Program-made: the position numbers and the translations under genes | Notes under the pieces: model-generated | Told to the model about the DNA's origin: nothing | What the model saw: only the letters and a program-made list of their open reading frames with translations | Database searches by the model: none | Shown here: one piece after another, positions 6,056 to 11,515 of the stretch | Position numbering within the stretch: the stretch's first letter is position 1 | How the letters are laid out: each line of letters begins with the position of its first letter | NCBI GenBank assembly: GCA_009777135.1 | Contig: WRMM01000035.1 | Span: forward strand, 1 to 11,515 | Origin: Candidatus Fibrimonadales bacterium | GTDB lineage: Bacteria; Fibrobacterota; Fibrobacteria; Fibrobacterales; Fibrobacteraceae | Direction: 5' to 3' | DNA length: 11,515 nt

Positions 6056-7066
6056 ATGTCTGAGTATCGTCAAAATGCAACTAATGGTGAATGGGTAATA
6101 ATAGCTGCGGAGCGCGCACAGCGGCCTGCTGATTATACGTCTACAGCTAAATTCAGAAATGTTCCGCCCGAACATAGCGATGATTGCCCTTTTTGCAAAG
6201 GAAACGAGCACAAATGTTACACCCCTACTTATGAAATTAAAAACGGAGATGAATGGAAACTGCGTATTGTGCCGAACAAATATGCCGCAGTGAGCCGACC
6301 AGAGCGATTTTCCAATGCGCCATTGCCAAGAAACCGCGTTGCAGGCATGCACCTGTCCGCTCATGGATATGGCGTTGCAGAAGTTGTTGTTGAAAGCCCA
6401 AAACACAATGCAAATTTAATCTTCATGGACAAACCCGATATTTACGAAATAATAAAATCGTACAAAGAAAGGTTTATCTCTCTATCGCAAGACCCAAACA
6501 TAGCAATGGTCAATATATTTAAAAACTACGGACCTTCGGCTGGGGCTTCTCTTGAACACCCGCACTCACAGATAATAGCCACCCATGTTTTGGCTACGCA
6601 CATCACAGATGAGTTATCTTATGCTCGCCGCGCTTTCAACACCTACGGTTCTTGTATTTTTTGCGATATGATAAAAAAAGAAATGGAGTCTGGAGATAGG
6701 ATAATTGCAAAAAGCAACCACTTTGTAGCCTTTTGCCCTTTTGCCTCTAGATACCCCTACGAAATGCGAATTTTCCCGTTGAAACACTCGGCATTGTTCG
6801 GCACAATAAGCGATGAAGAAGTGAAAGATTTAACGGACATTTTGCAAAAAGTTTTGGCTAAAATGTTCATCTTGCTAAGAGACCCCGACTACAACTACTA
6901 TGTGAGAACCGTTCCAAACTCAGACGGAGATGTGCGCTACTACCATTGGCACATAGCCATAACCCCTAGGCTAACCCGCCCCGCAGGCTTTGAGCTTGGC
7001 ACAAGAATCTACATAAACACCATTCTGCCAGAACACGCCGCCGAGCAACTGAGAAATCAGAATTAA
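6056..7066 (+). CDS. galT: Galactose-1-phosphate uridylyltransferase
   Basis: A 336-residue GalT of the HIT superfamily, which exchanges UMP between UDP-glucose and galactose-1-phosphate in the Leloir pathway. Seen are NGEWVIIAAERAQRP (10-24), the zinc-ligand pair CPFC (C44, C47), NKYAAV (74-79) and the catalytic HPHSQ (168-172, with H170 the expected nucleotidylated His). A second HIT-like half has CIFC (200-203) and YYHWHIAITPR (H297, H299). HPHSQ is common in GalT from several phyla. ADP-glucose phosphorylase-type relatives share this fold, so that is the main alternative. The start at 6056 matches the family N-terminus but has no clear ribosome-binding site. It follows the epmB-like gene by 37 bp and may share its transcript. 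Its 3' end converges on the CorA gene with four bases between. Confidence 0.92.
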   Translation: MSEYRQNATNGEWVIIAAERAQRPADYTSTAKFRNVPPEHSDDCPFCKGNEHKCYTPTYEIKNGDEWKLRIVPNKYAAVSRPERFSNAPLPRNRVAGMHLSAHGYGVAEVVVESPKHNANLIFMDKPDIYEIIKSYKERFISLSQDPNIAMVNIFKNYGPSAGASLEHPHSQIIATHVLATHITDELSYARRAFNTYGSCIFCDMIKKEMESGDRIIAKSNHFVAFCPFASRYPYEMRIFPLKHSALFGTISDEEVKDLTDILQKVLAKMFILLRDPDYNYYVRTVPNSDGDVRYYHWHIAITPRLTRPAGFELGTRIYINTILPEHAAEQLRNQN

Positions 7067-7070
7067 TGCT

Positions 7071-7997
7071 TCACCATTTATTCTTTTTATGCACAAATAA
7101 GAAGCCCAAAGTGGCTAAGATTATCAGAAGGATAATTCCCCAGAAAGCAAAGGGGTTTTCAAATTCTACCCCTATACTGAAAGGATAGAGTACGTTCATG
7201 GAAAAGAAGCTAACCACAAAGGTTGGGACCATTATTCCAATGGTTAAAATATTCAATCTTTTCATTAGCACGTTCAAATTGTTAGAAACAATGCTTGCGC
7301 GGGCGTCCATCATGCTGGAGAGAATGTTTGAGAGATTTTCCGTTTGCCTTAAACACTGAGAAATTTCAATGTAAATATCGTCTAGCATATCTCTTTCTAC
7401 CTCGGAAAATTCGATATTGCGGCTGTTTTGCAGCTTGCGCAGCACGGTTTGGTTTGAGCTGATAGCGTCAAGATAATAAACCAGAGATTTGCACAGTCCA
7501 AACATATAAAGCAAATATTTATTTTCCATGGAGCTTACCAGTTTAGCTTCCAGCTCATCATTTACGCGGCTTATCATGCGCAGATGCTCGCTAAAATGAT
7601 AGGCAGAATAGTTAAGAAGCCTTATAACAAACATGTTCAGCGAGGTTATGCGAGAAAAACGCTTTTCATCAAAAAGGGGCAGCTCGGTGTCGCTTAAAAT
7701 AACCACTTTGCCTTTAAATATAAAAACGCCAAAAGAAGAGATGCGGAACAAAAACCTGTCTTCTGCATTATAGCTTTTAGGTTTTTTGAATATTATTGCG
7801 GTATAATCATCTTCGTATTCCAAGCGCGCAAGCTCTTCGGTGTCAAATGCAGAAGCTATTGTATGTTCGTCCAACTGGTAGTCTTTCATCAGAGTATTAA
7901 TCTCTTCTTGACCTGGCGATACCAGCATTGCTATCTGCGCTTCGCTTCTTTCTGCTACGGAAATTCGCCCTGCCAGCAGTTGGTAGTATTTTATCAT
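7071..7997 (-). CDS. CorA-family divalent metal transporter with SMN instead of GMN
   Basis: A 308-residue CorA-like protein. The N-terminal domain begins MIKYYQLLAGRI and contains DEHTIASAFDTEELARLE (43-60), which is typical of this subgroup. A long helical region (about 135-250) follows. Two C-terminal helices (about 249-268 and 284-303) are joined by the selectivity loop, and the protein ends in basic KKNK, all as in CorA channels. The signature after the first helix reads FFSMNVLYPF (264-273), so the usual GMN is SMN. The N-terminal cytosolic domain normally senses Mg2+. I preferred the ATG at 7997 to an in-frame TTG at 8033, because relatives start near MI-YY and because a TATAAT box at 8023-8028 lies between the two. 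It probably moves Mg2+, Co2+ or Ni2+, but the altered filter makes the ion uncertain. Confidence 0.87.
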   Translation of the reverse strand: MIKYYQLLAGRISVAERSEAQIAMLVSPGQEEINTLMKDYQLDEHTIASAFDTEELARLEYEDDYTAIIFKKPKSYNAEDRFLFRISSFGVFIFKGKVVILSDTELPLFDEKRFSRITSLNMFVIRLLNYSAYHFSEHLRMISRVNDELEAKLVSSMENKYLLYMFGLCKSLVYYLDAISSNQTVLRKLQNSRNIEFSEVERDMLDDIYIEISQCLRQTENLSNILSSMMDARASIVSNNLNVLMKRLNILTIGIMVPTFVVSFFSMNVLYPFSIGVEFENPFAFWGIILLIILATLGFLFVHKKNKW

Positions 7998-8022
7998 GGA
8001 TGGAAAATAGAAATTTTTGGGA

Positions 8023-8028
8023 ATTATA
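8023..8028 (-). promoter_or_regulatory. Possible -10 box for the CorA gene
   Basis: On the minus strand a perfect TATAAT (within TATATAAT) lies 25 bases upstream of the ATG at 7997. No convincing -35 hexamer is seen at 16-18 bases, so the call rests on the -10 match and on spacing to the start. Confidence 0.35.
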
Positions 8029-8100
8029 TACAATGTTAAGCAGGAAAACCCTCCTACAACATACGATAATATAGAAAGTTTGGGAAATTGAATAGAAAGG

Positions 8101-8147
8101 ACTCATTGCGGAAACCGATGGGTCTCCCCTTATGAGTTGATTTCCGC
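8101..8147 (+). repeat. Two interleaved inverted repeats at the left end of the IS
   Basis: ACTCAT (8101-8106) can pair with ATGAGT (8132-8137), and GCGGAAA (8108-8114) with TTTCCGC (8141-8147). The second pair interlocks with the first, so the two stems would be alternative hairpins or an H-type pseudoknot. The site lies about 100 bases before the transposase start. A regulatory or end-structure role is inference. Confidence 0.35.
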
Positions 8148-8243
8148 CATATATGCTTCTAAAACCTCAAAACAGCTATACAAACGTTCAGCATTCCTAC
8201 GCGACCAAACATACATCTCCATAGGACCAAACCTGGAGAATGC

Positions 8244-9266
8244 ATGAAAAAGAAAACCTACTACCCGAATGTAACAATGGGCGAGGAAGAATACCGCAAA
8301 CTCTTCCCCGATGCGGAAACAGCAATGCGTTACCTTGAGAAGGCACGCTGGTCGGAAGGGATAATCTGCCAGATATGCAAAGGCATGAACATACACAGGC
8401 TTCCCGGGAAGCTCGGATTCCACCAATGCAACGGCAAGGGATGTCGCAAGCAATTCAACGTGAGAACCGGAACTATCTTCGCGCAATCCAAAATACCTCT
8501 GAATAAATGGTTTTATGCCATCTACCAAATGCTGACAAGCAAGAACGGCATATCATCAGTCGAGATGTCCAAGAGGCTCAAAATAACCTAGACAACAGCT
8601 TGGAATATGTGCCAGGACATAAGGAAAGCGATGAGTGCCCACAAGATAGGTTTGACTCTGAGCGGCGAGATTCAGATTGACGAAGCCCTGTTCGGCGGAG
8701 AAGAGGGAAACAAGCATCACGGGAAAAGGCTGTTCCCCGGCAGCGGCGCAGGCGGCAAGATAGCCGTCATAGGCTTGATTGAGCCAAACGGCAAGGTTGT
8801 GTCGCATGTGCTTCCCGACAAGCTGATGCTGAACGCCAAGGGCAGGCTTTTGACAACCCCCGATGTAAGCAAGAAAACGCTGCTTGGCAGAATCTGGCAA
8901 TATGCGGAGATAGGCTCCACGATTTACACGGACGGGAACAAGTCCTACAAATGCCTGAGCAAATTAGGGTATGAGCATTATTCGGTAAACCATTCACGGA
9001 ACATATACGCCGTTGGTCCTATAACCACCAATGCCATAGAAAGCTACTGGGCGGTCTTGAAGCGGGCGTACCACGGGACATTCTACGGGTATTCCAGAAA
9101 ACACATGCAGAAGTACCTTGACGAATTTGATTTCAGGCACAATGACGCAAACCGCAGGGTGCCCACTCTGGATGCCCTTGATTCGCTCCTGAAGGGATGC
9201 TTTGGCACTCGCTTGTCTTATAAAGATTTGGTTGGGAGCGAGTACGGTAATCAAAAAAGAGAATAG
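8244..9266 (+). pseudogene. IS1595-family transposase interrupted by an in-frame amber codon
   Basis: The frame from ATG 8244 (GGAG six bases upstream) reads 340 codons with one internal TAG at codon 116 (8589-8591). The N-terminal part has a zinc-ribbon pattern (C42, C45, C62, C67) and GTIFAQSKIPLNKW (76-89), typical of IS1595 and ISXO2-like proteins. After the TAG the same frame continues TTAWNMCQDIRKA with a DDE domain: GEIQIDEALFGG (D146), IYTDGNKSY (D230) and TTNAIESYW (E266), ending in KRE. In relatives the interrupted position (KIT-x-TTAW) is usually Gln, so a single CAG-to-TAG change explains the break. No frameshift is present and the rest is intact, which suggests a recent lesion. 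Readthrough or restart at the ATG at 8607 is conceivable, but a restart product would lack the DNA-binding part. Confidence 0.88.
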
Positions 9267-9290
9267 AGAAAATACTTAGTTATCGTTCCA

Positions 9291-9354
9291 AGAAGTAATT
9301 TTCCATCCATGGGAAAGCTCATTTTAATTGCAAAAATTAGAAGTAATTTTCCAT
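9291..9354 (-). repeat. 16-bp direct repeat at the 3' end of the zinc-ribbon membrane gene
   Basis: AGAAGTAATTTTCCAT occurs at 9291-9306 and 9339-9354, exactly 48 bases apart. On the minus strand the inner copy encodes WKITS near the end of the gene. The outer copy encodes WKITS in the same frame after the stop, running to a TAA at 9276-9278 (WKITSWNDN, stop). This looks like a tandem duplication or a leftover tail of a related gene. Confidence 0.7.
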
Positions 9355-9887
9355 TCTATAGGTTTGGTATTAAAATTGAATTGCGCTACATAGGTACACA
9401 CTTGGTATCCGCCAAAGGCATTTTTGCTTCTAAATTCAGTTTTTACAAAAATATATTCAAATGTTTCCCATTCTTCTGTTCTAATGAGTTGATAACTTTT
9501 GGGGTCTCTTAAATTTGCTTTTATTGCTTGTTCTAATTGTATGCGTGCTGTAATTTTTTGTTCTTTTATTTTCGACAGTCTGGTCTCTTCTGGGGTTCTA
9601 TTCTCAATTTTTCGTTTATCATTACAATCTGAAACCGTAACGATAATGCCAATTAATGCAATAAATGCTAAAAGATAACCTAAACAACCGCCTAATTCGG
9701 ATAAACAGCCTTTAGCCTCCTTCTTTAAAGCGTCTTTTTCTGTGATTACGTTTATTTCCGCATATTTTTCCTCGCACTCCTCGCTACAACACAAACTAAA
9801 CAATCCACTACTATGCTTCCTTTCATGCTCTCTTCCGCATGACCTACATATCTTTTTTTGCTTTAATTTAGACTCTGACAAATTCAT
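9324..9887 (-). CDS. Membrane-anchored protein with putative N-terminal zinc ribbon
   Basis: A 187-residue protein in three parts. The N-terminus has a putative zinc ribbon (C14-x2-C17 and C33/C34-x3-C38, KICRSCGRE...LCCSEEC). One membrane helix follows (about 68-86, GYLLAFIALIGIIVTVS). The C-terminal domain (about 113-187) contains AIKANLRDPKSYQLIRTE and FRSKNAFGGYQ. That C-terminal pattern (KANLxDPxSY, FRxKNxFGG) resembles a small domain I recall in many accessory bacterial proteins without an assigned role. The ATG at 9887 has an AGGGAG box six bases upstream. It follows the FISUMP gene by 16 bp and is the last gene of the operon. A second copy of its 3' tail lies in frame just past the stop. 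Function unknown. Confidence 0.8.
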   Translation of the reverse strand: MNLSESKLKQKKICRSCGREHERKHSSGLFSLCCSEECEEKYAEINVITEKDALKKEAKGCLSELGGCLGYLLAFIALIGIIVTVSDCNDKRKIENRTPEETRLSKIKEQKITARIQLEQAIKANLRDPKSYQLIRTEEWETFEYIFVKTEFRSKNAFGGYQVCTYVAQFNFNTKPIEWKITSNFCN

Positions 9888-9903
9888 CTGTAACTCCCTA
9901 TTT

Positions 9904-10587
9904 TTAATCCTTGAGGCAACGGACAGAAAGTAAAAATTCCGACCTTCTGCTATCGCTTAAGACATCGCTTACATCGTCATCCTTCAATGTCGATAAACAA
10001 CTCCAGTCATTGTTGCACTCGTTCAAATCTCTGGCTAAGTCTCTTGATTTAATGAAAATGAAGAATGCTTCCCAAACTACATAGCTTAAATTGTAGCTCA
10101 TACCCCAGTGAACGTCACCATTATCGCTCTCCGTAGCACTTCGCCAACAGCCGTGGCTTCTACTGTAGTAGAAATTTTCAGAATCACCATAGCCACCCGG
10201 CAAAGCCGAAAAACCGTAATCATCCATGCCATTGCCGTCTTCGTTCCAACCACTTTTTGCTTTCAATTTCTCTCCAGCTTCATTATCGCCGACAAAATCT
10301 ACCAGAATTTGCCATTCCTCATCGCTAGGCAAATGCCAACCCTTAGGACAAACCTCCATAGCTGTTACCCAACTGTAAAGCCTTCCGTATTTTTCACAGT
10401 TTTCAGATTTATTATCGTAACACTTACTGTTTTTTGCATTATAATTCAAATTTTCTGCCATCCAAACTTGATTGCCTATTTTGACTGTTTTGTATTCTTT
10501 GCCATCCCTTGGGTCGGTAAAAGAACCTTTTTGTTGAGCGAAAGTTACTATGCAAAGCAAAACTAAATATATTGTGACTTTTTTCAT
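9904..10587 (-). CDS. FISUMP (Fibrobacter succinogenes major paralogous domain) secreted protein
   Basis: A 227-residue protein with a Sec signal peptide (MKK, hydrophobic 5-16, probable cut after A17 in TFA-QQ; the Cys at 12 does not make a good lipobox). The FISUMP domain follows: FTDPRDGKEYKTVKIGNQVW (23-42), MAENLNYN (43-50), GRLYSW (68-73), CPKGWHLPSDEEWQ (80-93), YGFSALPGGYG (124-134), WRSATE (148-153) and a terminal SVRCLKD. The domain forms large paralogous families in Fibrobacter and is exported; its function is not settled. Between the WSATE-like block and the terminal SVRC there is an unusual stretch (about 180-218) rich in D, S, N and C, longer than I expect for the family. The ATG at 10587 has AGGAG eight bases upstream. 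It sits 43 bp after the Cys-rich repeat gene and 16 bp before the zinc-ribbon gene. Confidence 0.9.
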   Translation of the reverse strand: MKKVTIYLVLLCIVTFAQQKGSFTDPRDGKEYKTVKIGNQVWMAENLNYNAKNSKCYDNKSENCEKYGRLYSWVTAMEVCPKGWHLPSDEEWQILVDFVGDNEAGEKLKAKSGWNEDGNGMDDYGFSALPGGYGDSENFYYSRSHGCWRSATESDNGDVHWGMSYNLSYVVWEAFFIFIKSRDLARDLNECNNDWSCLSTLKDDDVSDVLSDSRRSEFLLSVRCLKD

Positions 10588-10630
10588 TTTATGTTCTCCT
10601 GTGGTTGAATGAGTTTTAATTTTCGCTTAG

Positions 10631-11515
10631 TTACCTCTTTTCTATTTTTCCGTTACGGCAATAAAATGGTCCTGGCCAATACGTTTCTCCATTGCATAAT
10701 GGATAAATTTCTTCTGCCCCAATATACGCACTTCTACTGCTTTGAAAGCAAAAATGCGTACGGGGGTTATATTTTTTCCCATTACACTTATGATACACAT
10801 TTTTGTCAGTATGACAAAATTCTGTACCTAAGCTATATGCTTTTCCGCCACACAATGGATGTGTTATTTTGGGAATACAATTATTACAACAAAAATGCGT
10901 GTTTGGGTTAAATGTTATTTTTCCGCAACATGATTGTTTTTCTGGATTATATGTTTTTCCTCCGCATAATGGTATTACTTTGTCATTAAAGCAGAAAAGA
11001 TCGCCGCCGTACATTCCTCCGCCACATAATGGCTTTATTTCATTTCCTTTACAGAAATGAGTTTCTATATTATATTCTTTTCCTTTGCATAAGATAGATA
11101 TTATTTCACGACTATTATAATTACCGCAGAAATATTCTTTTGTATCATATGTTTTTCCTTCGCATAAAAGATACAGTTTGTTGCCAATGCCGCAGAAATG
11201 CGTTTCTGCACTATATTCTACTTTTCCACATTTACCGTATATTTCACCTTCGTCGTTACAGTACTGCGTTTTCGTATTATATACTTTCCCATTGCATTTA
11301 TCGTATATTTTGTCGGTATCGCAGAAATGCGTTTCAATTTCGTATTCTTCTCCTTTACATATACCTTTTAACTTTCCTTCATCATTACAGAATTGCATAT
11401 ATGGATCATATTTTTCCCCTCTGCATTTATTGTATATACTCCCATTTATGCAAAATTGACTTTTTATATCAAATAATTTTGACATATCAAATGAGTTTGT
11501 TCCAGGGGATAATGT
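10631..11515 (-). CDS. Cys-rich tandem-repeat protein (partial, N-terminus off the right edge)
   Basis: The minus frame is open from the right edge to a TAA at 10631 (294 residues visible). There is an ATG at 11485, but the frame stays open above it with no stop, so the true start is probably outside. Almost all of it is about twelve repeats of 20-25 residues with the consensus hhxxC-x-GKxYxxxTxFC-xxxx, for example PLCGGKTYNPEKQSC and KCNGKKYNPRTHFC. Each unit has two main Cys, one in a C-x-GK turn and one after the aromatic. This suggests a disulfide-pinned extracellular array or a metal-binding fold. Similar CGGKxYxPxTQFC repeats occur in Fibrobacter proteins as I recall, so a surface or secreted role is likely; the signal peptide would lie outside the window. 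It is the first visible gene of the three-gene operon. Confidence 0.78.
   Translation of the reverse strand, partial: TLSPGTNSFDMSKLFDIKSQFCINGSIYNKCRGEKYDPYMQFCNDEGKLKGICKGEEYEIETHFCDTDKIYDKCNGKVYNTKTQYCNDEGEIYGKCGKVEYSAETHFCGIGNKLYLLCEGKTYDTKEYFCGNYNSREIISILCKGKEYNIETHFCKGNEIKPLCGGGMYGGDLFCFNDKVIPLCGGKTYNPEKQSCCGKITFNPNTHFCCNNCIPKITHPLCGGKAYSLGTEFCHTDKNVYHKCNGKKYNPRTHFCFQSSRSAYIGAEEIYPLCNGETYWPGPFYCRNGKIEKR
10640..11490 (-). repeat. Degenerate coding repeat of about 60-75 bp
   Basis: The array of about twelve units in the Cys-rich protein is also visible as recurring plus-strand fragments such as GCAGAAATG(C/A)GTTT and TTTTCC(A/G/T)C(A/C)GCATAA. Units differ at many third positions and vary in length. 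This fits an old, selected protein repeat rather than a recent DNA duplication. Confidence 0.65.

Larger units (their letters stand above)
8101..9266 (+). mobile_element. IS1595-family insertion sequence (ends not resolved)
   Basis: A region with a single IS1595-type transposase and a leader of about 140 bases. Base composition changes sharply: 8701-8760 has 37 G+C of 60, against 18 of 60 at 9481-9540 in the neighbouring accessory gene. The left change falls near 8100. I could not find matching terminal inverted repeats or a target-site duplication, so the limits are approximate. The element may have lost an end or be decayed. It lies between the CorA gene and the Fibrobacter-type accessory operon. 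Confidence 0.7.

Noticed and set aside
7998..8033. Earlier TTG start for the CorA gene
   Set aside because: The TTG lies upstream of the only TATAAT box, and relatives of this subgroup begin near MI-YY, which is the ATG at 7997.
8130..8222. Small minus-strand frame of 30 codons in the IS leader (begins MEMYVW, ends AEINS)
   Set aside because: It reads somewhat like real protein but has no clear ribosome-binding site or recognisable homologue, and overlaps the inverted repeats. Too weak to annotate.
8089..9270. GAATAGAA / GAATAGAG at both sides as an 8-bp target duplication of the IS
   Set aside because: The match is imperfect, the right copy lies in the end of the transposase gene, and no inverted repeats flank it.
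9296..9320. Hairpin TTTCC/GGAAA downstream of the zinc-ribbon gene as a terminator
   Set aside because: The stem is five bases with no following T-run in the right orientation, so it is not a credible intrinsic terminator.
10640..11490. CRISPR-like periodicity in the right end
   Set aside because: The repeats are degenerate, keep one open frame and encode a regular Cys-rich protein. There are no identical repeats with unique spacers.

Overview
The window looks like a chromosomal segment from a Fibrobacterota bacterium (Fibrobacter or a close relative). The best marker is the gene at 9904-10587, which has the layout of the 'Fibrobacter succinogenes major paralogous domain' (FISUMP): a signal peptide, DxRDGKxYKTVKIGxQxWMAENLNY, GWHLPSDEEW, a WSATE-like block and a terminal SVRCLKD. 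The Cys-rich YxxxTxFC repeat protein beside it also resembles Fibrobacter surface proteins. The backbone is AT-rich, genes are packed with 4-40 bp gaps, and many lack an obvious Shine-Dalgarno sequence.

Layout. (1) 1-3036, minus strand: an apparent four-gene operon, in transcription order an unrecognised three-helix membrane protein, a squalene/phytoene synthase-family enzyme, a 44-residue Cys-rich DUF6485-like protein coupled to it by an ATGA overlap, and an AspT/YidE/YbjL-type transporter cut by the left edge. (2) 3037-3243: a divergent intergenic region with two facing arrays of a G-rich heptamer (GGGTWTR) that together form a long inverted repeat. (3) 3244-4278, plus: a DnaA-like ATPase without domains I/II. 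(4) 4275-5144, minus: glucose-1-phosphate thymidylyltransferase (RfbA/RmlA), convergent and overlapping with the DnaA-like gene. (5) 5179-7066, plus: an EpmB-like radical SAM aminomutase and a galactose-1-phosphate uridylyltransferase. A 12-bp palindrome sits exactly midway between the divergent rfbA and epmB starts. (6) 7071-7997, minus: a CorA-family channel with SMN in place of GMN. (7) About 8100-9266: an IS1595-family insertion sequence, visibly richer in G+C, whose transposase has one in-frame amber codon. (8) 9324-11515, minus: an accessory operon of a Cys-rich repeat protein (cut by the right edge), the FISUMP protein and a small membrane protein with a putative zinc ribbon.

How it fits together. 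RfbA (dTDP-glucose) and GalT (UDP-galactose) both feed nucleotide sugars to cell-surface glycans. The squalene synthase-like enzyme may feed squalene or hopanoid-type lipids. These are housekeeping or envelope functions. The right third (IS plus Fibrobacter-type paralogous surface proteins) is the accessory part. I see no complete new defence or mobile system. The least explained signals are the two unrelated heptamer arrays, the reduced DnaA paralogue, the symmetric rfbA/epmB operator-like site, and the Cys-rich/FISUMP/zinc-ribbon operon.
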